A DNA stretch of 11,748 nt from Saprospiraceae bacterium (GTDB lineage Bacteria > Bacteroidota > Bacteroidia > Chitinophagales > Saprospiraceae). Below, piece by piece: positions 1 to 7,129 of this stretch. Position 1 is the stretch's first letter; each line of letters starts with the position of its first letter. Location: contig WGBN01000483.1 of NCBI GenBank assembly GCA_015494245.1, positions 1 through 11,748 of the forward strand, given 5' to 3'. Under the pieces are notes generated by a model, which saw only the letters and a list, made by a program, of their open reading frames with translations, was not told the origin of the DNA and made no database searches. Position numbers and translations under genes: made by a program.

Positions 1-5
1 CACGG

Positions 6-49
6 CGCGGACTGAAGTCCGCGGTACTTTTGGCGAGCTGAAGCTCGCC
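6..49. repeat. Pair of CTGAAG-centred perfect hairpins
   Basis: Two separate perfect inverted repeats share one design. The first (6-23) has arms CGCGGACT and AGTCCGCG around GA. The second (32-49) has arms GGCGAGCT and AGCTCGCC around GA. Both therefore have an 8-base arm and the same CTGAAG core, while the arm sequence differs with complementary changes. Eight bases separate them. They lie just beyond the stop of the last gene of the cluster. Neither is followed by a convincing T-run: hairpin 1 has only TTTT a few bases downstream on the plus strand. They look like members of an interspersed intergenic repeat family more than a classical terminator, though they could protect an mRNA 3' end. 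Confidence 0.75.
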
Positions 50-60
50 CAACTCCAACG

Positions 61-80
61 CTAAACACTAAACACTAAAC
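61..80. repeat. 7-base tandem repeat (CTAAACA x 2.9)
   Basis: The unit CTAAACA occurs twice in full and a third time lacking its last base, immediately left of the radical SAM stop codon at 91-93. It is short, non-coding and intergenic. I see no function in it. Slippage-prone low-complexity DNA is the simplest reading. Confidence 0.8.
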
Positions 81-90
81 CACAAAAAAC

Positions 91-1128
91 CTACTCCGTA
101 CAATTCCTACAAATATCAATCCCCTCACGCGCGCGCAATAATTTTTGCCGAAAGGCATCATAGTTTTCCCCTTTCCAAATTTCCCGAAAGGAGCGGAGGG
201 GGATTTGCCCCAACTGATGCCGGGCGTCTTTGTCGAAGCAGCAGGGCAGCACGCGGCCGTCCCAGGTGAGGACGGCGCCCTGCCACATGCGGAGGCAGCG
301 GTTCTTGATGGGTTTTTTCAGCACCCAACAGCCGTTGCCTGCGGGCTTATAACGGGAGTAACGCAAATTGGTGGGGATGAGGGGATGGCCGTTTTCGTAT
401 TCGTATATTTGGGCTGTTTTGAGCTGCAGCTCATCTACGCCCAGCTCGCGGGCCAGTTTGCGGAGGGCGGGAATTTCGTGCTCATTGGGTCTGAAGACGA
501 GAAACTGGAGTACGACATGAGGTTTGCGGGATTTCAGCCGCTTTTTCCACTTCAGCAGGCGCCGGAGGCCTGACAGGACTTCCTCCAAATTTCCCTCGCG
601 GCGATAAGACTCGTAAGTTTCCTGGCTAAGGCCGTCCAGAGAAACGACGAGACGGTCTAAGCCCGACTCCACCGTGGCGCGGGCGTTTTCTTCCGTGAGA
701 AAATGTGCATTGGTAGAGCTGATGGTGTACAGCCCCTTGCTCGCTGCCAGCCGCACCATCTCCAAAAAATGAGGATGGATGTAAGGCTCCCCCTGAAAGT
801 AAAGCGTCAGAAAAATTAAATCCGGCGCCAGTTGCGCCAAAACGTGCTCGTACAAGTCGAGAGCGATGTTACCCGTAGGCCGCGTAAAAGAACGCAAGCC
901 ACTGGGGCACTCCGGACAACGGAGATTGCAGGCCGTAGTCGGCTCTACCGACAGGCTCAGGGGCATACCGCGATGCATGGCCCTGCCCGTCCGGGCGCTC
1001 AGGTAGTAAGAGCTGTATATCAAGCACGCATTCCACAGGCGACGAAGCGTCAGCTTGGAAAGCAGGTTGAGGGCATTGTGGAAAGAGGCCCGGATTAAAC
1101 GAAGTTTGTAAAAAAAATGCGGGGACAT
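91..1128 (-). CDS. Radical SAM protein with C-terminal SPASM-like cysteines
   Basis: 345-residue radical SAM enzyme. The SAM/[4Fe-4S] motif CNLRCPEC gives C67, C71 and C74, followed by a GEP motif (residues 113-115) and the SLDG strand near 163-166. The C-terminal part has C278, C296, C297, C340 and C343, the last two in CRNC at the very end, which suggests an auxiliary SPASM/twitch-type Fe-S cluster. The family uses a 5'-deoxyadenosyl radical, but the substrate cannot be read from the sequence; no precursor peptide gene is adjacent. It starts at ATG 1128, 9 bases after the stop of the preceding gene, with no Shine-Dalgarno sequence. The first 60 residues are basic and may be a helical extension. 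It is the last gene of the co-oriented run and is more GC-rich than its neighbours. A link to the hydrogenase is not shown. Confidence 0.88.
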   Translation of the reverse strand: MSPHFFYKLRLIRASFHNALNLLSKLTLRRLWNACLIYSSYYLSARTGRAMHRGMPLSLSVEPTTACNLRCPECPSGLRSFTRPTGNIALDLYEHVLAQLAPDLIFLTLYFQGEPYIHPHFLEMVRLAASKGLYTISSTNAHFLTEENARATVESGLDRLVVSLDGLSQETYESYRREGNLEEVLSGLRRLLKWKKRLKSRKPHVVLQFLVFRPNEHEIPALRKLARELGVDELQLKTAQIYEYENGHPLIPTNLRYSRYKPAGNGCWVLKKPIKNRCLRMWQGAVLTWDGRVLPCCFDKDARHQLGQIPLRSFREIWKGENYDAFRQKLLRAREGIDICRNCTE

Positions 1129-1137
1129 GCAGGCAAG

Positions 1138-1701
1138 TTACGACTTTCTTTTCTTTGCCTCTATAGCACTTCGCACCCGCGCAGCCGAGCGATAGTCTTC
1201 TTTCTTAAGTAAGTTCTCTAAAATCCTCTCCAGTTCTTCAAGCGAATAATCCTGCAGGCGCCCGCGCTTGTTAGAGAAGGCTTTGGTCGGGTCATCCAGA
1301 ACCACACTGGCTTTTGACATGACTTCCTCGGTGGTAAAAATCTGGCAACCAAATCTGACTGCAAGGGCCACGGCGTCTGAAGTCCTGGCATCTATAGCCA
1401 GCTCGCCCTTTGCAGTTATTAAAATCAGGCGGGCATAAAAAACTTCATCTATAAACTTATAAATAAGCACTTTTTGCAATTCACCCCCCAGCTCGACAAT
1501 AGTCTTTTTAAAAAGGTCATGCGTCATAGGTCTGCGCGGCTTCATGCGCTCCAAGGCCATAGCGATGGCCTGCGCCTCAAAGTTGCCGACTATAACGGGC
1601 AATCTTCGGGAAGAATTCAGTTCCTCAAAAACCAACACAAAATGGTCTTTTTTTGATGTGCTGGCAGAAATAGCAACCAATGTAAGTTCTATCTCTTTCA
1701 T
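1138..1701 (-). CDS. Bifunctional nuclease (DUF151) with UVR tail
   Basis: 187 residues. Residues 1-135 match the BFN/DUF151 fold: VIVGNFEAQAIAMAL at 36-50, the MTHDLF segment at 59-64 and the family hallmark DARTSDAVALAVR at 104-116. Residues 152-183 form a UVR-type helical hairpin (SLEELERILENLL, then a KEDYRSAARVRSAI segment), as found in UvrB/UvrC and many Bacteroidota BFN proteins. The plant founder of the family was reported to cut DNA and RNA, but the bacterial role is poorly defined and nuclease activity here is only inferred. The start at ATG 1701 is 6 bases past the NHL stop, so it probably shares the transcript. No catalytic partner or hydrogenase link is evident; it may simply be a housekeeping neighbour. 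Confidence 0.9.
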   Translation of the reverse strand: MKEIELTLVAISASTSKKDHFVLVFEELNSSRRLPVIVGNFEAQAIAMALERMKPRRPMTHDLFKKTIVELGGELQKVLIYKFIDEVFYARLILITAKGELAIDARTSDAVALAVRFGCQIFTTEEVMSKASVVLDDPTKAFSNKRGRLQDYSLEELERILENLLKKEDYRSAARVRSAIEAKKRKS

Positions 1702-1707
1702 GAAAAA

Positions 1708-2796
1708 TCAAAAATTCAGCCGGTTAAAAACAACTCTGTGATTACCCGTATCAGCGACGACCATTAAGTCTCCATCAACGCAAATAAAAAAAGGCCAGTA
1801 ATAACTGTTTTGCGTGGTACGGATAGAATCTGCATTTTCGCTACCCGTATGAAAATCCTTTTGCCCTATGAGGCCGGTAGCCGGTTGATTATTGGTTTCC
1901 GGTATTTTTTCAAACCACAACACTCTGCTGTTTCCCGTATCGGCTACCCAGATTCCATCTTTGTAAAAACATGAATCATAGCACCAGTTAAGCGTATGGG
2001 CATCCGGAAAAAAGCGATATTGATTCTGCCCATTGCTCTCAAAATCTGGCTGGCCAATGATGACATCGGCTTTACGATTGAAACCATCTTTCCAGCGATT
2101 CCAGATAAGTACGCGATAATACTGGGTATCCGTAATAGCCATTTGCCCCTTTGCAGATATTTTGACAGAATAAGGCCAAATAGGCTGGTAGTGGTCGTAA
2201 TCCCGCTCTTCAAAACTATTTTTCCCAATAACACCATCTGCAGCGACATAAGATGTGGTGGGAATTTTCTCATAATAAAGCACCCGCCTGTTGCCCGTAT
2301 CAGCAATCCAAAGCGATTGCCCGTCAGAAAATACGCCATAGGGCCAGTTTAAAGTTTTGGCAGAGGGCGCTTTTCCAATGCCTTCCACATTGGGCAAATT
2401 ATTGTTGAAGTCGGGTTGCCCGACAACTACATCTGCCTCCTGTCCGTGACGACTCGGGAAGTCGTGCCAAATTAAAACCCTGTGGTTCCAGGCATCAGCC
2501 ACGATAAGCCGGCGGCCATCAGACCAGAGACCGGAAGGGTACATCATAGTCGAAGCATCAACATCTTTGCCCGCATTCCTGCCTGTACGTTCAGGGGCTG
2601 ATTGCCCCAAGACCACATCCGGTTCTGCAAAAGTACTCTCCGGCAATTCATTCCAAATGAAGACTCTGTTTTGCCCCGTATCGGAAACCATCAGCCTCCC
2701 GCCTATGAAAAAGGCAGCACGAGGCGCCAGAAAAGGATTGTCCTTTGAGCCCTGAAAAATCCGGTTTTCTCTGATCAACTTCTTTTCAACAATCAT
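1708..2796 (-). CDS. NHL-repeat six-bladed beta-propeller protein
   Basis: 362 residues with six clear NHL cores of the form (V/I)ADTGNxRVLxW at about 38-48, 99-110, 164-175, 221-232, 284-295 and 347-357. Recurring linkers VVLGQ, VVVGQPDF, VIGKNSF, IIGQPDF and LIGQKDF lie between blades. Six repeats predict a complete six-bladed propeller. No signal peptide or membrane segment is visible, so it is likely cytosolic, in line with the apparent cytosolic hydrogenase. No catalytic residues are recognised; such propellers usually mediate protein-protein contacts. Its start codon overlaps the hypX stop as ATGA (2793-2796), indicating translational coupling. I recall NHL proteins in some group 2a hydrogenase loci, so an assembly or electron-acceptor docking role is a reasonable inference, unproven here. 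Confidence 0.92.
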   Translation of the reverse strand: MIVEKKLIRENRIFQGSKDNPFLAPRAAFFIGGRLMVSDTGQNRVFIWNELPESTFAEPDVVLGQSAPERTGRNAGKDVDASTMMYPSGLWSDGRRLIVADAWNHRVLIWHDFPSRHGQEADVVVGQPDFNNNLPNVEGIGKAPSAKTLNWPYGVFSDGQSLWIADTGNRRVLYYEKIPTTSYVAADGVIGKNSFEERDYDHYQPIWPYSVKISAKGQMAITDTQYYRVLIWNRWKDGFNRKADVIIGQPDFESNGQNQYRFFPDAHTLNWCYDSCFYKDGIWVADTGNSRVLWFEKIPETNNQPATGLIGQKDFHTGSENADSIRTTQNSYYWPFFICVDGDLMVVADTGNHRVVFNRLNF

Positions 2797-4535
2797 GATG
2801 CGTTGTATTCAATAGATTCCCACTTGCGCTTCCTGTAAATTTTTCGCCTGCGGCTGTAAAGGTCCCGACTATCCGAAGAAGTATATGGAATTTTGTGTAC
2901 AAAACAATACCTCCTGTAGTCGTAATTTTGATCATTCTCATAAAAATTTCTCCGCATTTTTTCTAACTCCTCTTTTCTGTATGCGGCCAAAGGCTTATGC
3001 CTCTCGTCTTTCATACGTTGAAATTTTTTGGCCTTGATGAGTTTGTCAAAATAAGGCAGACTCACAATTTTTTGTGCTTGTTGCCGAACAAAAGTTGTAA
3101 ATGCCTCTACCGTTTCGCCATGATAATCGTCTATAAGGCCTATCTCTTTTGCCAGGGCCACCCCCCAAGGCAGGCAATCCTCCGTAAAGCGGATAGCCTT
3201 TTCAATGCCTATGCGCTTCGGCAACAGGTAAGTCCAGTATTCGGAACCGTAAAGCCCCATGTTTTTTGTGTGTGGATTCAACACGATGCCATCACGAGCC
3301 AGAACTTTATCGGCAGCGAGAGCAAGAGGAACCCCACCGGCACCCGCATTACCCTGTAAGGCAGAAATGACATAGTGATCGGTAGAGGTAATAATCTCCA
3401 GGATAAGGTCATCTATAGCAAGGATATTTTCCCAGGATACATCCGCAGGATTTTCAGCCTGTTCAATGAGATGCAAATGAATTCCATTTGACCAAAGGTC
3501 CACTCCCCCCATCAAGACAATGCACTGTACCTCCGGCATGGCTTTTATTTGCCGAAAGGCATCTAACAGCCGCCTGCACTGATCTGTACTCATGGCTCCA
3601 TTGTAAAAATCAAAATGCAGATAGGCAATGCCTGGCAGTTCATCGCGTTCTATCCTTATCTCCTGCCAGGTAGCATACTCCGGTTTTTCCAGAGGGGGGC
3701 ATTCACTTTCCGGAAGAGCTCTTGCGCTATCTCCAAGCGCAACAACAGCGGGCAACTTGATGGCACCTTCCTGCCGCTTCCGCAAATGTGTTACCCAGAT
3801 GGAAGCATCTCCCACAGCTATGCAGATGGCCCCATTCCTCTTTGCAAGAACCTCCCCCGGAGAGCCTTTGAGTTTTTCTTCAAGATGACCACCATAGCAG
3901 TAGTAGCTTTCGCCAAAAATTTCCGCCAACACGCCGGGATCACTGTCGGCAGCACGGATTTTCAGCAGAATGGATTGTGCATCGTCATTCCAATCAAAAG
4001 CCAGATCAGTTTGGGTAATTTGGGGATACCAGCGACCTCTTTTTTCTGCAGGGTATAAGTCAGCAGGAACGGGCTCTTGGCCCTCTTGAATTTTTTGCAA
4101 AGCCTCCAACAATCCTTTTGCTGCAGCCTGCGTAACCTCACATCTGTACAACTGCGCCTTGGGTACATTTCGCATTGAAAAGGGTTGAAAAGACCAAACA
4201 GGGCCGGCATCCATCTTTTCTACGGCCTGCAAGATGGTTACGCCCCAGTTTTTTTCACCACGCAACAATGCCCTGTCAAGAGAAGAGCTCCCCCTATCTC
4301 CAACAATACCCGGATGCACGATCAGGCAAGGATAATTTTCATGAATCTCTGCAGGGATTTTAGATTTCAAAAAAGGTGCTACGATTAAATCGGGACCATA
4401 TTGTTTAACTGTCTTCAGCATGGCCTCTTGCTCGCCTGCAATATGGACAAATACCTCGTGGTTGAGTCTGTCCAGCTCAATCCACAAGCGTTGTGCCATG
4501 CCATTAAAGGCAGTAGTGATGAAAAGAATTTTCAT
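2793..4535 (-). CDS. hypX: HypX, CO-ligand synthase for [NiFe] hydrogenase
   Basis: 580 residues, the usual two-domain size. Residues 1 to about 270 form a formyltransferase-like domain: HPG at 74-76, SSLD at 84-87, WGVT at 97-100 and MDAGPVW at 108-114. Residues about 295-500 form an enoyl-CoA hydratase/isomerase-like domain with GGVDLWSNGIHLH at 343-355 and ALQGNAGAGGVPLAL at 392-406. The tail RRYCFVHKIP (541-550) is typical of the family. Known role: HypX takes the formyl group of N10-formyl-tetrahydrofolate and, via a formyl-CoA intermediate, releases CO for the Fe(CN)2CO centre under oxic conditions. It overlaps hypD at its start (4532-4535) and the NHL gene at its end by 4 bases each. 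Its presence argues that this hydrogenase is matured and used in the presence of O2. Confidence 0.95.
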   Translation of the reverse strand: MKILFITTAFNGMAQRLWIELDRLNHEVFVHIAGEQEAMLKTVKQYGPDLIVAPFLKSKIPAEIHENYPCLIVHPGIVGDRGSSSLDRALLRGEKNWGVTILQAVEKMDAGPVWSFQPFSMRNVPKAQLYRCEVTQAAAKGLLEALQKIQEGQEPVPADLYPAEKRGRWYPQITQTDLAFDWNDDAQSILLKIRAADSDPGVLAEIFGESYYCYGGHLEEKLKGSPGEVLAKRNGAICIAVGDASIWVTHLRKRQEGAIKLPAVVALGDSARALPESECPPLEKPEYATWQEIRIERDELPGIAYLHFDFYNGAMSTDQCRRLLDAFRQIKAMPEVQCIVLMGGVDLWSNGIHLHLIEQAENPADVSWENILAIDDLILEIITSTDHYVISALQGNAGAGGVPLALAADKVLARDGIVLNPHTKNMGLYGSEYWTYLLPKRIGIEKAIRFTEDCLPWGVALAKEIGLIDDYHGETVEAFTTFVRQQAQKIVSLPYFDKLIKAKKFQRMKDERHKPLAAYRKEELEKMRRNFYENDQNYDYRRYCFVHKIPYTSSDSRDLYSRRRKIYRKRKWESIEYNAS

Positions 4536-5632
4536 TCGACAGCGCTACCGAGGTTTGCATAGTGATAATAAGCTGCGCAAGCTCCTTCAGAGCTGACCAT
4601 AGGGGCTCCAAGCGGGTTTTCCGGCGTACATTTGCTTCCAAAATTGGGGCATTCCATGGGTTTTTTAATGCCCTTCATAATTTCTCCGGCTATGCACTCC
4701 CTGTTTTCTTCAGCCTCGGAGATGCTGATGTCAAATTTTCGGGAAGCATCGTAGGCGCTGTATTTTTCTTTCACTCTATAGCCTGAATTGGGAATAATTT
4801 CCATGCCACGCCACAGGCGGTCTGTAATTTCAAATACTTCAAAGATCACATCCTGGGCAGCCGGATTTCCCTCCTCTTTGACAATACGAGAATACTGATT
4901 CTCCACTTCAGCCCGGCCTTCTTCCAATTGCTTGACGACCATCAAAATACCCTGCAATAAGTCTATCGGCTCAAAGCCGGTAACGACTATGGGCACCTGA
5001 AAACGCTCAACCAGAGGATAGTACTCCAAAGTGCCCATAATGGTACACACATGTCCGGCTGCGAGAAAACCATCCACCCTGCTTTCGTCATCTTCCATAA
5101 TGGCCTCAATGGCTGGTGGAACGAGGACATGCGAACACAAAATGGAATAGTTTTTAATGCCTCGCATTTTTGCATGCACAACCGACAAGGCATTGGCAGG
5201 AGCGGTAGTCTCAAAGCCTACCGCAAAAAACACGACTTCCCGATCCGGATTTTGCACGGCAATTTCCAAAGCATCCAAAGGCGAATAAACAATACGCACA
5301 TCACCACCTGCAGCCTTCGCCTCCAACAGGCTTTTTTCAGAGCCCGGAACGCGCAGCATGTCTCCAAAGGAGCACAAAATCACGTCTCGCTCCAGGGTGA
5401 GATGCACAGCTTTGTCTATCAGATTCAAAGGTGTTACACAAACAGGGCATCCGGGGCCGTGAATCATGCGGATTTCTTCAGGCAAAAGTCGTATGATTCC
5501 GTGCTTCACCAAACTGTGTGTCTGCCCTCCACAGACCTCCATCACAGACCAGGGACGCGTAACTGTTTTCTTAATTTCGTCCAAGTAGGCTTTCGCCAAA
5601 TCCGGGTCTCTGTATTCAGTTATAAATTTCAT
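4532..5632 (-). CDS. hypD: Hydrogenase maturation factor HypD
   Basis: 366 residues from ATG 5632. An in-frame TTG at 5686 would add 18 residues, but the N-terminus MKFITEYRDPDLAKAYLDEI matches family starts directly and is preceded by AGAGAA, so I chose the ATG. Motifs: MEVCGGQTH with C34, GPGCPVC with C62 and C65, GFETTAP in the middle, and a C-terminal [4Fe-4S] set C313, C328, C335 and C352 (CPNFGSKC and EGAC segments). HypD is the scaffold, with HypC, on which Fe receives two CN and one CO before transfer to the large subunit. It lies 50 bases after hypC and overlaps hypX by ATGA. All expected cysteines are present. Confidence 0.96.
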   Translation of the reverse strand: MKFITEYRDPDLAKAYLDEIKKTVTRPWSVMEVCGGQTHSLVKHGIIRLLPEEIRMIHGPGCPVCVTPLNLIDKAVHLTLERDVILCSFGDMLRVPGSEKSLLEAKAAGGDVRIVYSPLDALEIAVQNPDREVVFFAVGFETTAPANALSVVHAKMRGIKNYSILCSHVLVPPAIEAIMEDDESRVDGFLAAGHVCTIMGTLEYYPLVERFQVPIVVTGFEPIDLLQGILMVVKQLEEGRAEVENQYSRIVKEEGNPAAQDVIFEVFEITDRLWRGMEIIPNSGYRVKEKYSAYDASRKFDISISEAEENRECIAGEIMKGIKKPMECPNFGSKCTPENPLGAPMVSSEGACAAYYHYANLGSAVE

Positions 5633-5682
5633 TTCTCTGGGTCTTAAGCAGCAGCCAAAAACACTTAAAACTAAATCTCCTT

Positions 5683-5967
5683 TCAATCACGGTATTCCTC
5701 CTTATCCGGCAACATAGAGCCGATATCGAGCTCATCCACTTCTCCCATTTCTTCGAGGTATCTGAAAGTCTTCTTAGCTTCCTCCTCATTGACAATGCTG
5801 ATGGCAACGCCTACGTGTACCAATACGTAATCGCCCTCTTTGGCCTGAGGCAGCATTTCCAGGCTCGCCTCTTTGACAATGCCGCCAAAGGCGACCTTCG
5901 CCATACGCACCTTTCCATCGTATTTCATCTCAATGGATTTGATTTTTCCCGGGATGGCTAAACACAT
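5683..5967 (-). CDS. hypC: Hydrogenase maturation chaperone HypC
   Basis: 94 residues. The start is fixed by the family N-terminus MCLAIPGKI, in which C2 is the essential iron-binding and partner-binding cysteine exposed after Met removal. An upstream in-frame ATG at 6108 would overlap hypB extensively and is rejected. The HVGVAISIVNEEEA segment (51-64, with H51) is the second family hallmark. The C-terminal 20 or so residues are acidic. It carries the Fe(CN)2CO unit between HypD and the large-subunit precursor. It follows hypB by 16 bases and precedes hypD by 50. Confidence 0.96.
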   Translation of the reverse strand: MCLAIPGKIKSIEMKYDGKVRMAKVAFGGIVKEASLEMLPQAKEGDYVLVHVGVAISIVNEEEAKKTFRYLEEMGEVDELDIGSMLPDKEEYRD

Positions 5968-5983
5968 GGTATGTTGTTTTAAG

Positions 5984-6721
5984 TTAAACGCTTGCGGTTG
6001 TACTTTTTCTCTTGGCGATAGCTTTTTCTCTAAGCCAATTGCACCACTTATCAATACCTTCACCTGTAAGGCTTGATACCGGAAAAACTTCAATTTCGGG
6101 ATTGACATCTCTTACATCCTGAATGGCAGCTTCTACGGAAAAGGGCAAATGGGGCAATAAATCGCTTTTAGATATCAACACCAAATCGCTGGTGAAGAAC
6201 ATGCGGGGGTACTTCTTGGGTTTATCATCTCCCTCTGTAGAAGCCAGGAGCGTTACCCTGTAATCTTCTCCAAGATCGAAGGAAGCGGGGCATACCAGAT
6301 TGCCCACGTTTTCGATGATCAGGATATCCACCCCGTCGAGGTCTATGGCATCCATAGCCTGAACGATCATCTGGCCTTCCAGATGGCAGATGCCGCCGGT
6401 TACGATTTGCAGGGCTTCCACACCTACTTCTCGCAGGCGTTCGGCATCTCTCTCCGTTTCCAGGTCTCCAACGAGGATTTTGATTTTAAACTCCTCTTTG
6501 AGGCGCTTGCCGGTTTCCTGCAGCAGCGTCGTCTTACCACTACCGGCGGAAGAGGTGATGTTGAGCAGAAGAATACCCATTTCCGCCATTTTCTTGCGGA
6601 TGGATTCTGCCACGAAATCATTTGCCTTGAGCAAATTCATGTTTGCATTGTCGCAAAGTACTGTTCCCCTTGCTGCTTTTGTAGATTTGTCCACCATAGA
6701 TAATGTGCTTTTGTAAAGCAT
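5984..6721 (-). CDS. hypB: Hydrogenase nickel-insertion GTPase HypB
   Basis: 245 residues from ATG 6721; a TTG directly upstream (6724) and an internal ATG at 6697 are alternative starts. P-loop SSAGSGKT at 57-64. The G-domain metal site has C112-H113 (GGICHLEGQ) and C144 (NLVCPASFD), and SKSD at 184-187 fits the guanine-specificity motif. It lacks the histidine-rich nickel-storage stretch and the N-terminal CxxCGC metal site seen in some homologues, so it is probably a GTPase nickel chaperone without storage function. It works with HypA to insert Ni after Fe delivery. It sits 57 bases after hypA, a comparatively wide gap in this cluster that holds a candidate promoter and a palindrome. Confidence 0.95.
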   Translation of the reverse strand: MLYKSTLSMVDKSTKAARGTVLCDNANMNLLKANDFVAESIRKKMAEMGILLLNITSSAGSGKTTLLQETGKRLKEEFKIKILVGDLETERDAERLREVGVEALQIVTGGICHLEGQMIVQAMDAIDLDGVDILIIENVGNLVCPASFDLGEDYRVTLLASTEGDDKPKKYPRMFFTSDLVLISKSDLLPHLPFSVEAAIQDVRDVNPEIEVFPVSSLTGEGIDKWCNWLREKAIAKRKSTTASV

Positions 6722-6723
6722 CA

Positions 6724-6752
6724 AAAGTAAGCAAAGAAAACGAGACGGTCAA
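6724..6752 (-). promoter_or_regulatory. Candidate internal promoter before hypB
   Basis: Reading the minus strand, TTGACC (6752-6747) is followed after exactly 17 bases by TACTTT (6729-6724), a sigma70-like pair. The same -10 region reads TACTTTTG, which also fits the Bacteroidota consensus TAnnTTTG. It abuts the ATG at 6721, so transcription from it would begin inside the annotated start. Such a transcript would have to use the internal ATG at 6697 or be read only as part of a longer transcript. Matches of this quality also occur by chance in AT-rich DNA. Confidence 0.33.
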
Positions 6753-6756
6753 GCAC

Positions 6757-6774
6757 TTAGAAAAAATTTTCTAA
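6757..6774. promoter_or_regulatory. AT-rich perfect dyad TTAGAAAA-N2-TTTTCTAA
   Basis: A perfect inverted repeat with two 8-base arms and an AA spacer (plus strand) lies between the hypA stop and the candidate hypB promoter, 4 bases beyond its -35-like element. Symmetry and position suggest a regulator-binding site. It has no trailing T-run in either direction outside the arms, so a terminator is less likely. It does not match the FNR/CRP half-sites I know. The function is inferred from position only. Confidence 0.35.
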
Positions 6775-6778
6775 AAAC

Positions 6779-7126
6779 TCAGTCGTCAAAATGCACCCGC
6801 TTAATGAGGAGCTCTGTCCCCTGAATGAGTTGATTGCTCGGTTTTTTGCACCGCGAGCAAACGAAGACGTAGTTTTCGACCAGGCTGGAAACACCGCAAT
6901 CTTCGCAATAAATCTTGATCGGCAGGGACTCTATGTGCAGAACGACCTGCCGGTATCTGCCATCAGTTTCTTTGACTGCCTCAAAGGCATTTTGCATAAG
7001 CAGGGGCTCGACATTGGCAAAGATTCCAATCTGGAGGTCTATTTGCTTCAACTGCTGCAATTCTTCCGGAGAGAATTGCTCTTCGAGCGTATTCAGAATA
7101 CTGCGTACGAGAGATACTTCGTGCAT
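6779..7126 (-). CDS. hypA: Hydrogenase nickel metallochaperone HypA
   Basis: 115 residues, the standard family length. The N-terminal MHE provides the Ni-binding H2 with E3. A zinc site is formed by two CxxC pairs, C74/C77 (YCEDC) and C90/C93 (VCSRC). HypA binds Ni and docks to HypB and the large-subunit precursor to load the active site. ATG 7126 starts 3 bases after the TPR stop. No oddities were seen; all metal ligands are intact. Confidence 0.96.
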   Translation of the reverse strand: MHEVSLVRSILNTLEEQFSPEELQQLKQIDLQIGIFANVEPLLMQNAFEAVKETDGRYRQVVLHIESLPIKIYCEDCGVSSLVENYVFVCSRCKKPSNQLIQGTELLIKRVHFDD

Positions 7127-7129
7127 GGC

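Noticed and set aside
1..80. CRISPR-like or terminator reading of the repeats near the left edge
   Set aside because: There are only two hairpins with different arm sequences and no regular spacers, so it is not a CRISPR array. No T-run follows on the minus strand, so an intrinsic terminator for the operon is not supported.
5051..5647. Plus-strand open frame of 198 codons opposite hypD
   Set aside because: It is antisense to the fully conserved HypD coding sequence with no start context or family resemblance.
4532..5686. HypD starting at the TTG that overlaps the hypC stop
   Set aside because: The 18 extra residues are not family-like; the ATG at 5632 gives the canonical N-terminus and has AGAGAA just upstream.
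5683..6108. HypC with a 47-residue N-terminal extension
   Set aside because: The extension overlaps the 3' end of hypB in another frame, and HypC requires Cys as its second residue, which fixes the start at 5967.
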